Positions 1 to 6,748 are shown, counted from the stretch's first letter. The stretch: DNA of 17,255 bases from Gammaproteobacteria bacterium (GCA_027451085.1 DAIDKA010000210.1:1-17255), one strand, 5' to 3'. Notes: generated by a model from the letters alone, not told the origin. Numbers and translations: made by a program.

Positions 1-689
1 GGCCGGCTTTTGTCCCTGCCCGGGCGCAGACCCCTGCGGGCAAACCGCGGCAGATGCAGCCGCTCAAAGAGGTGGCTCCGGTCCCCCTGCCGCCTCCGGG
101 GTCGTTCGTGTCTTCCACGACCTCCACCCCCCAGGCGCGTGAATGGGCCGCGAAGCACCTGAAGGGCTGGCCGCCGGAACGGCAGGCCCTGGCGGCGCAC
201 CTGGTCGCCAAGTACGGCGAGCCGCAGGACGAAAGCCGGCTCCAGATCACCTGGTTCGACAACGGACCCTGGAAGCGCACGGTGCTGTACCGCGACGGTG
301 ATATCCACAAGTTCCCGCTGCCGCACCGAGATGTGCTGTGGCAGACGGTCAACTACAAGGTGGCGCCGAACCGCATCGCCGCCATCCTGGACTACGACGG
401 CAGCATCCTCATCGATCGCACCCTCGGGGAGATCACCGCGCACTGCGACACTGAGGAGGAGAACATGCTCACCTTGAATCTGGCCGACACCGTGGCCAAG
501 GGCTCCAACACGGTCGAACAGGCGCGGGCCTACCACGCGCAGGTCTATGAGGGGCTGCGCATCCGCGACCCCTCCGAGTACGCCTACAAGCTGCTGTTCC
601 CCACGCCTGCGACCAACGCCACCACGGCCGATCCGGGCAAGGAGGCGGAACTGCTCATCCACCTGGGCGCGACCTCCAAGGCGCCGTAA
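1..689 (+). CDS. Conserved hypothetical protein, probably secreted (5' partial)
   Basis: The reading frame is open to the left edge, so the start lies outside the window or is the ATG at 54. Residues encoded before that ATG (AFVPARAQTPAG) look like the end of a signal peptide with an ARA cleavage site, so I favour a gene starting upstream and a secreted product. The visible part is about 228 residues, with a proline-rich linker and then a compact region holding the motif WFDNGPWKRTVLYRD and a further block ILDYDGSILIDRT around residue 120 counted from the ATG at 54. I recall similar GPWKR-type proteins annotated only as hypothetical, so no function is claimed. It ends in TAA and faces the LysR gene tail to tail with a 45-base gap that shows no clear terminator. 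Being a real gene is likely; its role is unknown. Confidence 0.7.
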   Translation, partial: PAFVPARAQTPAGKPRQMQPLKEVAPVPLPPPGSFVSSTTSTPQAREWAAKHLKGWPPERQALAAHLVAKYGEPQDESRLQITWFDNGPWKRTVLYRDGDIHKFPLPHRDVLWQTVNYKVAPNRIAAILDYDGSILIDRTLGEITAHCDTEEENMLTLNLADTVAKGSNTVEQARAYHAQVYEGLRIRDPSEYAYKLLFPTPATNATTADPGKEAELLIHLGATSKAP

Positions 690-734
690 CCGTCGCGGCG
701 CAGCCCGGTCCAGCCCGACGCCCTGCGTCATCGA

Positions 735-1712
735 TCAGCGCCGCCGCGATGTCGGCGGTGGCGCGGGGGTGGTCGCTGCCGGCGCAGCACAGTCCGGCGC
801 GCGCACGATAGGCATATGGCGGCGGAAAACCTCGCTGGTGGTGCGGGCGGCGGGGCCGGCAGTCTCCGCGCGCACGCTGATCAGGTACAGGGGTACTGAG
901 CGCTGGCCGCCGGCGATCAGCGGCAGCGGCTTCACGGAGCCATCGAGCAGGCTGCCGTCGATGATGTGCCCAGGCAGCCAGGCGAAGGCCAGCCCCGCCC
1001 GGATCATGGCCAGGGATGCCTCCATGCTGCTGACGGTGCAGCGCCGCGTGGCGCCCAGCCAGCCCTCGTCGCGGGGATGAATGCCCGAATCGCGCACGAT
1101 CACCTGCGTATACCGGGTCAGGTCGTCCAGCGACAGGGGTCTTTCCAGGCTGAACAGCGGATGGGCGGGACTCGCGATGGCGGTGAAAATGACATCCATG
1201 AGGTGTTCTCCCAGGAATCCCCCGGGCACCCGCGAGGTCACCACGATGTCGGCGGTTTGGTCGATGACGGCCTGTTCTGCGCCCGACAGCACGGCGTCTT
1301 CGAGTGCGAGCTGCGTGTCCGGGCACACCTGCGCAAGTTCAGCCAGGATCAGCAGCAGGCGTTCGCGTGGAAAGGCCACATCGACCACGAGGTTCAAACG
1401 GGGTTCCCACCCTTGCTTGAGGCTGCGTGACAGCTGCTCCAGCGTGTCCATGTCGCGCAACAGGGCGCGGGCCCGCTGCAGCAGGGTTGCCCCGTGCGCG
1501 GTCAGCACCGCTTTGCGCCCCTGCATCGATAGCAGCGGCACACCCAGGGCCTCCTGCAACCGGGCAACCGCATAACTGACGGCTGACTGGCTGCGGTGCA
1601 GGGCGTCGGCGGCCTGGGCAAAGCCGCCCCGGTCCATGACAGCGGTCAGGATGGCCCACTGTTCGAGCGTGGACCGGGGAAGCGCTAAATGGCTTTGCTT
1701 AAGCTTGATCAT
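735..1712 (-). CDS. LysR-family transcriptional regulator, YhaJ-like
   Basis: A 325-residue LysR-type regulator. The N-terminal winged helix-turn-helix spans roughly residues 14-75, with GGFAQAADALHRSQSAVSYAV as recognition region (helix 3 around SQSAVSYAVARL). An effector-binding domain with periplasmic-binding-protein fold follows. The last 24 or so residues are a low-complexity Ala/Pro/Arg tail that is probably not part of the fold. It is divergent from a pirin gene, as yhaJ is from yhaK in E. coli; LysR proteins usually control the divergent neighbour and themselves from the shared gap. The ATG at 1712 has no obvious ribosome binding site and sits next to the AT-rich operator region. It is kept because the next ATG lies inside the DNA-binding helix region. 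The inducer cannot be read from the sequence. Confidence 0.93.
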   Translation of the reverse strand: MIKLKQSHLALPRSTLEQWAILTAVMDRGGFAQAADALHRSQSAVSYAVARLQEALGVPLLSMQGRKAVLTAHGATLLQRARALLRDMDTLEQLSRSLKQGWEPRLNLVVDVAFPRERLLLILAELAQVCPDTQLALEDAVLSGAEQAVIDQTADIVVTSRVPGGFLGEHLMDVIFTAIASPAHPLFSLERPLSLDDLTRYTQVIVRDSGIHPRDEGWLGATRRCTVSSMEASLAMIRAGLAFAWLPGHIIDGSLLDGSVKPLPLIAGGQRSVPLYLISVRAETAGPAARTTSEVFRRHMPIVRAPDCAAPAATTPAPPPTSRRR

Positions 1713-1749
1713 CGAATTAATTGATAAATATGAGCTGAATATTGCGCTT

Positions 1750-1764
1750 ATTTATTCAATAAAT
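1750..1764. promoter_or_regulatory. LysR-box-like dyad between regulator and pirin
   Basis: ATTTATT-C-AATAAAT is a perfect 7+1+7 inverted repeat containing the T-N11-A core (1751-1763) typical of LysR-type operators. A second, less perfect AT-rich dyad lies at 1712-1724, around the palindrome AATTAATT (1715-1722). The 94-base divergent gap is strikingly AT-rich for this GC-rich window. A possible -10 element for the pirin gene is TATGCT (1771-1776); its -35 is weak. Assignment to the adjacent regulator is inference. Confidence 0.5.
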
Positions 1765-1806
1765 CGAGAATATGCTGGCTCCACTGAAACTTCGATGGAG
1801 ACAGAC

Positions 1807-2565
1807 ATGAACGAAATCCGGCGCAGCAATGAACGTGGCCTGGCCGATCACGGCTGGCTCAAGTCCTACCACACGTTCTCCTTTGCGGATTACTACGATC
1901 CGGAGCACATGGGAGTGGGTCCGCTGCGGGTGATCAACGAGGACCGCGTGCAGCCCGGTGCGGGCTTCGGCACCCACGGTCACCGCGACATGGAGATCAT
2001 CAGCTACGTGCTCGATGGCGAGCTGGCCCACCGCGACTCCATGGGCAACGGTTCCACCATCCGTCCGGGCGATGTGCAGCGGATGAGCGCCGGCACCGGG
2101 GTGCGTCACAGCGAGTTCAACGCCTCGCAGACCCAGCCCGTGCATTTCCTGCAGATCTGGATCATGCCCGCGCAGCAGGGCATTGAACCGGGATACGAGG
2201 AGCAGCGTTTCAGCGTGGAGGACAAGCGCGGTCGCCTGCGGTTGATCGCCTCACCGGACCGCGCCGAAGGTTCAGTGCTGATCCACCAGGACGCGCGTGT
2301 GTATGCCGGGCTGTTCGATGGCGCGGAGCGCGCTGAGCTGGGCATTGCGCCCGGCCGCCAGGTGTATGTGCATGTGGCGCGAGGGTCGGTGAAGGCCAGC
2401 GGGATGCGGCTTGAAGCCGGCGATGCCCTCAGGCTGACCGCCGACAAGGTCGTGCTGGAAGATGGGGCGGCTGCGGAGGTGCTGGTGTTCGACCTGCCGG
2501 TTTTTGGGGCTATGATCGCGCCAGCGGCTGGTCGTACGGGCCGGGTGAAGGGGGTTGCAGCATGA
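1807..2565 (+). CDS. Pirin family protein (cupin, putative quercetin 2,3-dioxygenase type)
   Basis: A 252-residue pirin/YhhW-type bicupin. Counting from the ATG at 1807, the metal ligands are His57 and His59 (GTHGHRDMEI), His101 and Glu103 (GVRHSEF), the same spacing as in E. coli YhhW, whose family includes quercetinase activity in vitro. The conserved N-terminal motif GWLKSYHTFSFADYYDP is present. The start at 1807 is chosen because GGAG at 1797-1800 lies six bases upstream; the frame stays open further upstream into the regulator promoter, which is not plausible coding. Its stop overlaps the start of the next gene (ATGA, 4 bases), so the two are translationally coupled. It is divergent from a LysR regulator and probably controlled by it, perhaps in response to electrophiles or aromatic compounds; the natural substrate is not known. 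Confidence 0.93.
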   Translation: MNEIRRSNERGLADHGWLKSYHTFSFADYYDPEHMGVGPLRVINEDRVQPGAGFGTHGHRDMEIISYVLDGELAHRDSMGNGSTIRPGDVQRMSAGTGVRHSEFNASQTQPVHFLQIWIMPAQQGIEPGYEEQRFSVEDKRGRLRLIASPDRAEGSVLIHQDARVYAGLFDGAERAELGIAPGRQVYVHVARGSVKASGMRLEAGDALRLTADKVVLEDGAAAEVLVFDLPVFGAMIAPAAGRTGRVKGVAA

Positions 2566-3431
2566 TGATCCTGAGACGGTTTCGCCCGGCGTTGATCGCC
2601 CTGGCCCTGGTTCTATCAGCTGCGCAAGCCGCGACGGCCTTTGCCCTGGACCTGCAGTTGAAGGACAAGATCGCCCTTGTCACCGGCAGCTCCGCTGGCA
2701 TCGGCTATGCCACGGCCGAGGCGCTGCTGAAGGAGGGCGCCATCGTCATCATCAACAGCAACAACAAGGAGTCACTGGACCGCGCGGTGGTCTCCCTCAA
2801 GGCCGCGACCGGCCGGGCGCCGCAGGCATACCTTGCGGACATGACCAAGCCCGAGGACATCGCGCGCCTGGTGGCGGCCTTTCCGAGGGTGGACATCCTG
2901 GTCAACAACGTCGGTGGCATGATTCCCAAGGAGTTCACCCAGAGCACCGATGAGGACTGGTACCGCAGCTTCGACCTGAACGTGATGTCGGGCGTGCGGC
3001 TGTCGCGCGCCTACCTGCCGGGCATGAAGCAGCGCAACTGGGGCCGCATCATCTTCATCTCCAGCGAAAGCGCCCTGCAGATCCCGGTGGAGAGCATCCA
3101 GTACGGCATGAGCAAGGCGGCGGTGATCGCCGTGGCGCGTGGCCTGGCCGAGACCTGTGCCAGGACCGGTGTCACGGTGAACAGCATCCTGCCCGGCCCG
3201 ACCCGGGATCCGCATGACCCGCGCAATGCGCAGATGCTGCGCAACGGCATGTCCTTCGAGCAGATGGAGCAGAACTTCATCAACAACCGCCGGCCGACCT
3301 CGATCATCAAGCGCTTCGCGCGTCCCGAAGAGGTCGCCTCGCTGATCCTCTACGTGGCGAGCCCGCTGTCCTCCGCCACCACCGGCGCGGCACTGCGCGT
3401 GGATGGCGGAGTGGTGAAAAGCGCGTTCTGA
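2562..3431 (+). CDS. Short-chain dehydrogenase/reductase with N-terminal signal sequence
   Basis: A 289-residue classical SDR oxidoreductase. The Rossmann motif TGSSAGIG is at residues 41-48, NNVGG at 115-119, Asn140, Ser168, and the catalytic pair Tyr181/Lys185 in QYGMSK. Substrate is unknown; the family reduces or oxidises carbonyl/hydroxyl groups with NAD(P). Residues 1-28 are unusual: an Arg-rich start (LRRFR) followed by a hydrophobic Ala/Leu stretch ending AFA, which looks like an export signal. Normal family members begin near the LDLQLKDK segment at residue 29. No alternative ATG, GTG or good site exists between, so the extension appears genuinely translated. The start overlaps the pirin stop by 4 bases (ATGA), giving a two-gene operon. 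If exported with cofactor bound, Tat would be the expected route, but the RRFR motif is a weak match to the Tat consensus. Confidence 0.92.
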   Translation: MMILRRFRPALIALALVLSAAQAATAFALDLQLKDKIALVTGSSAGIGYATAEALLKEGAIVIINSNNKESLDRAVVSLKAATGRAPQAYLADMTKPEDIARLVAAFPRVDILVNNVGGMIPKEFTQSTDEDWYRSFDLNVMSGVRLSRAYLPGMKQRNWGRIIFISSESALQIPVESIQYGMSKAAVIAVARGLAETCARTGVTVNSILPGPTRDPHDPRNAQMLRNGMSFEQMEQNFINNRRPTSIIKRFARPEEVASLILYVASPLSSATTGAALRVDGGVVKSAF

Positions 3432-3448
3432 GCACCCGGTCCCGGCCT

Positions 3449-3490
3449 GGACCGTTTTACGATGGTTCGTAAAATGGTCCGGACTTTTTT
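3449..3490 (+). terminator. Rho-independent terminator of the pirin/SDR operon
   Basis: GGACCGTTTTACGA (3449-3462) and TCGTAAAATGGTCC (3467-3480) form a 14-base stem, 13 Watson-Crick pairs plus one G-T, with a TGGT loop. A run of six T follows at 3485-3490. It begins 17 bases after the SDR stop. No T-run is present for the opposite strand, so it should serve only the plus-strand operon. Confidence 0.75.
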
Positions 3491-3502
3491 ACGATCCGTA
3501 TG

Positions 3503-3580
3503 GCCCAGCCCAGCCAGCACTTCGCCGACCGTGATTCGGGTGCCGCGCACGCACGGCTTGTCGAATCGAATCGTCGGCTC
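3503..3580 (-). pseudogene. Remnant of a DUF433-type (VapB-like antitoxin) gene
   Basis: The minus strand encodes IRFDKPCVRGTRITVGEVL, which closely resembles the core of DUF433 proteins (GKPxIRGTRIxV...). No credible start codon lies upstream in frame, and after the motif the frame runs into the palindrome at 3449-3492 and the end of the SDR gene with no further family resemblance. The family helix that normally follows is missing in all three frames. It sits just after the stop of the anti-sigma gene (3615). I read it as a fragment left by an old toxin-antitoxin module. The motif is short, so chance similarity is possible. Confidence 0.35.
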
Positions 3581-3614
3581 GGTTTCCCGGCCCAGGTCTG
3601 ACCGCGGGTCCCTG

Positions 3615-4271
3615 TCACCAGCGCTGCGGCGCAGGACCGCGCGTCGGCCAGGCGACCCAGCGCATTCCGAGCAGGAGGGTCAGAGCCACGATGCTGGCAA
3701 TGGCGGCCAGGTGCATGAGGAAGTCGACGAACTGGAGCGCAAAGGGATGGCATAGCGCCAGCAGCGACGCCGATAGTGCGGCAATGCCGAGTCCCGCGGA
3801 CAGCAGCGTCCGCCTGGGGCGGAAGGAGCCGGTGCGCCGCAGCGCGATGACCACCAGGATCATCATGGGCAGGCTGGCAACCAGCAGGAAGCGGAAACAA
3901 TACAGTCCGTCGCCGACTGTGCCCAGAGGCTGACCCGATGCGACGATGCTGCCAAAGCTCACCGCCAGCCACGCAAGAACGCCGATGACGAGCAAGGGCT
4001 GCAACCGGGTGGAGCGCCCGGCGATACTCATCTCGAACGCGCTGACGAGCGCTGCGACGCCGAGCATCAGCAGCAGCGCCAGCTGCGTCGCCTGCCAGTA
4101 GTCACCGCCGCTCCACAGGCCCGGTGGCGCCCTGACACCGGTGGTCGCGATCCACCCGCACGCCATTGCGATGGCTGCCCAGGCGAGAGCCCTGAGCGGC
4201 GCCGGGCGCAGGCGCCGCACCGGCGTGGCCGCGCGGGCCAGCGTTTCAATCAGCGCATCATGATCAACCAT
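3615..4271 (-). CDS. NrsF/DUF1109-family membrane anti-sigma factor
   Basis: A 218-residue integral membrane protein with a short cytoplasmic N-terminus (about 25 residues) and six predicted membrane helices, the architecture of the NrsF family. NrsF binds and silences the ECF sigma factor encoded beside it. Two cysteines stand out, Cys125 (GLYCFRF) and Cys174 (LCHPF). Two conserved cysteines with nearly the same spacing are reported to be needed for stress sensing in Caulobacter NrsF, which responds to chromate and cadmium. A third, Cys38, lies in the first helix. The ATG at 4271 follows the sigma stop codon after two bases, so synthesis of the pair is probably coupled. The frame stays open far upstream, through the sigma gene, but that is a shadow. 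Length and topology fit the family well. Confidence 0.85.
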   Translation of the reverse strand: MVDHDALIETLARAATPVRRLRPAPLRALAWAAIAMACGWIATTGVRAPPGLWSGGDYWQATQLALLLMLGVAALVSAFEMSIAGRSTRLQPLLVIGVLAWLAVSFGSIVASGQPLGTVGDGLYCFRFLLVASLPMMILVVIALRRTGSFRPRRTLLSAGLGIAALSASLLALCHPFALQFVDFLMHLAAIASIVALTLLLGMRWVAWPTRGPAPQRW

Positions 4272-4273
4272 GG

Positions 4274-4822
4274 TCAATACTCCCGAAGTTTTCGCAGGCG
4301 CGTCAGCGCACGGTGCAGCAGCGCCTTGAGTGCCGATACCGACAGGTTGCTGGCCCGCGCGGCTTCGTCCAGCGGCATCTCCCGCAGTTTCACCAGTTCG
4401 ATCGCCTGGCGCTGCCGCTCCGGCAGCAGGCTCAGCAGCTGGTCGAGCTCGCTCTCGACCGCGAGCATGTGGGCCTGCCGCAAGGCCCCGGGATCGATTA
4501 CCTGTTCCAATGCCTGCACGTCGCTGATCTCGCGCCGGCGGGTGCGGCCGTGCCGGCGCAGGGCATCGACTGCGCGAGCCTCGGCGATGGTGCTGATCCA
4601 GGGCTCGAAAGGCTGCGCCGGATTGTATGTCTGTCGCACCCGGTGCAGGGTCAGGAGCGTGTCCTGGATCACGTCCTCGACCATTGAGCCATCGAAGATG
4701 CGACGGCGCACCACGGCCCGGACCAACGGCACGACCTCCTGCAGCAGTTGGCGATAGGCCTGCTGATCGCCGCCCTGCGCGGCCTGCATCAGCGCCGGCC
4801 ACGTGAGCGTGGTGCGGTTCAT
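4274..4822 (-). CDS. ECF sigma-70 family factor (SigF/ECF16-like)
   Basis: A 182-residue extracytoplasmic-function sigma factor. Region 2 spans about residues 20-92 (MVEDVIQDTLLTLHRVRQTY and EPWISTIAEARAVDALRR) and region 4 about 130-180 (LPERQRQAIELVKLREMPL then a helix-turn-helix ending ALLHRALTRLRKL). Partnership with a DUF1109 anti-sigma factor places it in the SigF-like group. The start overlaps the stop of the DsbD-like gene (ATGA, 4 bases), so it is part of the redox operon. It likely activates that operon and itself, but I could not find a convincing ECF promoter by eye. The group is known in Caulobacter for heavy-metal and oxidative stress responses; the signal here is inferred. Confidence 0.92.
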   Translation of the reverse strand: MNRTTLTWPALMQAAQGGDQQAYRQLLQEVVPLVRAVVRRRIFDGSMVEDVIQDTLLTLHRVRQTYNPAQPFEPWISTIAEARAVDALRRHGRTRRREISDVQALEQVIDPGALRQAHMLAVESELDQLLSLLPERQRQAIELVKLREMPLDEAARASNLSVSALKALLHRALTRLRKLREY

Positions 4823-6057
4823 GCGGGTTTTCTTGCGGCCCTCTCCAGCGCGGCGACAACGATTGCCGGCGTCAGGATCTGTGGCAGAACAACCGGCTTT
4901 GTACCATCGGCAGGATAGACCAGGTAGAGCGGCAGGCCGGCCCTGCCGAACTGTGCCAGGGCTCTTTGGATGGAGGCGTCAAAGTTGGTCGAGTCCGCGA
5001 TCATATAGGTCGCGCCGGTCCGGGCAAGCGTGCTGCGGACCGTCCGGGTCGACAACGAGGTCTTGTCGTTGACCTGGCAGGTGATGCACCAGGACGCGGT
5101 GAAGTTGACGAAGATCGGCCTGCCCTGTGCCTGCAATGCAGCCACCCGCGCCGGCGACCAGGCCTCCTCGATGACCGCTCCCGATTGCTCGGACGACACG
5201 CCCGCCTGTGCCGGCCTGCTGTGTTCCAGGGTTGCGGCGGCCGTCACTGCGCCGGTAACAGCGAGGATCACGACCGCGTAGAGGCCGCGGAAACCGCGTC
5301 CTGCCAGCCGGCGCCGCTGCGCCATTCCATAGACCCAGCCCGCAAAACCCAGCGTCACCGATGCGGCCAGAATCACCGCCAGCCCGGCCTGTCCGGTCTG
5401 CTGGTCCAGCACCCATACCAACCATGCCGCAGCGCCGAGCATCGGGAACACCAGCAAGCGCTTCAGGACCTGCATCCACGGCCCCGGCTTCGGCAGCACC
5501 CGTGCCAGGCGTGGAGAAAGCGCCAGCAGCGTGAAGGGTGCAGCGAAGCCGGCGCCCAGTGCCGCAAAGATGGCGAGGCTGGGGAGCGGTGGTTGCACCA
5601 GGGCATAGCCCAGTGCTCCGGCCATGAAGGGCGCAGTACAGGGAGTTGCAACGATGATGGCCAGCGCCCCGGTCAGTGCCGCGCCGAGCAGTCCGCGTCG
5701 GCCGTCGAGGCTTTGCCCGACGCCAGCGATGGACAACCCCACCTCGAACTGGCCCGCGAGGTTGAGCGCCGCGCCCAGCATGACCAGGGCCAGGAGCGCG
5801 ATCATCACCGGCGACTGCAGCTGGAAGCCCCAGCCGACAGCCGCGCCGCCGGCCCGCGCGGCAATCAGCACTCCCGCCAGCGCGAGCAGGGTGATCATCA
5901 CGCCTGCGAAGAACGCGATGCCTTCCAGGCGCGCCTGAACCGGGTTGCCGCCGTGGCGCACCAGCGCTGCCGCCTTGAGCGACAGCACCGGGAATACGCA
6001 CGGCATCAGGTTCAGGATCAGTCCGCCCAGCACAGCCGAGACAAGCGCAACCAGCAT
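4819..6057 (-). CDS. DsbD/ScsB-like thiol:disulfide interchange protein lacking the N-terminal domain
   Basis: A 412-residue inner-membrane electron transporter. Residues 1-280 are the DsbD-type membrane domain with its two redox cysteines, Cys20 (LNLMPCVFPVLSLK) and Cys140 (ATPCTAPFMAGALGY). Residues 295-412 are a periplasmic thioredoxin domain with the CxxC pair Cys324/Cys327 (ASWCITCQVND) and a cis-Pro motif GLPLYL. The family moves reducing power from cytoplasmic thioredoxin to periplasmic targets. The periplasmic N-terminal domain of classical DsbD is absent. The ATG at 6057 is used because the membrane domain starts right there; the Arg-rich extension upstream overlaps the previous gene. 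It follows the exported peroxiredoxin by 16 bases and overlaps the sigma gene, so the peroxiredoxin is a likely substrate. Confidence 0.92.
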   Translation of the reverse strand: MLVALVSAVLGGLILNLMPCVFPVLSLKAAALVRHGGNPVQARLEGIAFFAGVMITLLALAGVLIAARAGGAAVGWGFQLQSPVMIALLALVMLGAALNLAGQFEVGLSIAGVGQSLDGRRGLLGAALTGALAIIVATPCTAPFMAGALGYALVQPPLPSLAIFAALGAGFAAPFTLLALSPRLARVLPKPGPWMQVLKRLLVFPMLGAAAWLVWVLDQQTGQAGLAVILAASVTLGFAGWVYGMAQRRRLAGRGFRGLYAVVILAVTGAVTAAATLEHSRPAQAGVSSEQSGAVIEEAWSPARVAALQAQGRPIFVNFTASWCITCQVNDKTSLSTRTVRSTLARTGATYMIADSTNFDASIQRALAQFGRAGLPLYLVYPADGTKPVVLPQILTPAIVVAALERAARKPA

Positions 6058-6073
6058 GGTCAGTGACCTGCGA

Positions 6074-6619
6074 TCAGGAGTGCTTCGCCTGCCATGCCTT
6101 GACCGCAGCCAGCGTCTTTGCAACGTGCTGCTCCGGATTCAGATCGCTGTAGCTCAGCAGAATCCTGCCGTCGGGCGCGATGACATACGAGGTGCGGTTG
6201 GAAAGCTGCTGGCCGGCCATGCTCAGCGTTGCCTGGTACTGCGCTGCAATCCGTGCGCCCGGGTCCGCGACCACCGCGAACTTGTTGCGGCATTCCACCT
6301 TGGAGAAGTCCGTGACGCGGTCGATGTTGCCTGCCGTCACTCCGATCACGGTGGCACCGAGCTTGTTGAATTCGTCGGTGGCTTCAGCGAACTTGTGCGC
6401 CTCTATCGTGCAGCCGGGAGTAAAGGCGGCGGGAAAGAAGTAAAGCACCACCGGGCCCTTGTGCAGCGCGGTTTTGAGCGAGAAGGTCAGTGGCTGGCCC
6501 CCCAATGCGCCCTGGAGGGAGAAATCCGGCGCAACGGCGCCGACCGGCAGTGCGGCGGTGGCAGCGGCGGTGGCAAACGTCATGGCGGCGGCCAGAACGG
6601 CGATGGCAAATGTTCTCAT
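6074..6619 (-). CDS. Exported peroxiredoxin (AhpC/TSA or BCP type)
   Basis: A 181-residue thiol peroxidase with a cleavable signal peptide (residues 1-23 or so, RTFAIAVLAAAMTFATAAA). The active-site motif PxxxTxxC is PAAFTPGC with peroxidatic Cys70, and Arg142 is a candidate for the conserved Arg. Cys110 could act as resolving cysteine. It should reduce peroxides in the periplasm. The start at 6619 is supported by AGGAG in the leader and by the signal peptide; a longer in-frame ATG at 6661 would bury it. It is the first gene of the tight peroxiredoxin/DsbD/sigma/anti-sigma block. Envelope peroxiredoxins reduced through a DsbD-like protein (ScsB) are known in Caulobacter, which fits the neighbour. 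Confidence 0.92.
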   Translation of the reverse strand: MRTFAIAVLAAAMTFATAAATAALPVGAVAPDFSLQGALGGQPLTFSLKTALHKGPVVLYFFPAAFTPGCTIEAHKFAEATDEFNKLGATVIGVTAGNIDRVTDFSKVECRNKFAVVADPGARIAAQYQATLSMAGQQLSNRTSYVIAPDGRILLSYSDLNPEQHVAKTLAAVKAWQAKHS

Positions 6620-6660
6620 TATCCTGCTCCTGGGAGAGGTCATGGCGCGGACGACACCCA

Positions 6661-6680
6661 TGTCATCCGCATGATTGACA
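6661..6680. promoter_or_regulatory. Inverted repeat TGTCA-N10-TGACA upstream of the peroxiredoxin gene
   Basis: TGTCA and TGACA face each other over a 10-base spacer, 42 bases upstream of the peroxiredoxin start, within the 129-base gap after the lipoprotein gene. The spacing suits a dimeric regulator, but five-base arms are short and chance is a fair explanation. No regulator is assigned. Confidence 0.2.
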
Positions 6681-6748
6681 GTTCGCTGCAGGCCGGGGAA
6701 AAGTTGCGCAGCCGGGAGGTTTTTTTGTGCGCCGGGTGACCGGCTGCT

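Noticed and set aside
547..1080. Plus-strand frame between the first gene and the LysR gene
   Set aside because: It overlaps the end of the first gene and is antisense to the regulator. Its composition is Arg/Pro/Ser-rich with no domain.
4966..6066. Plus-strand open frame of 366 codons
   Set aside because: It is antisense to the DsbD-like gene. It is rich in Arg, Gln and Gly, with no recognisable domain, as expected for a GC-rich shadow frame.
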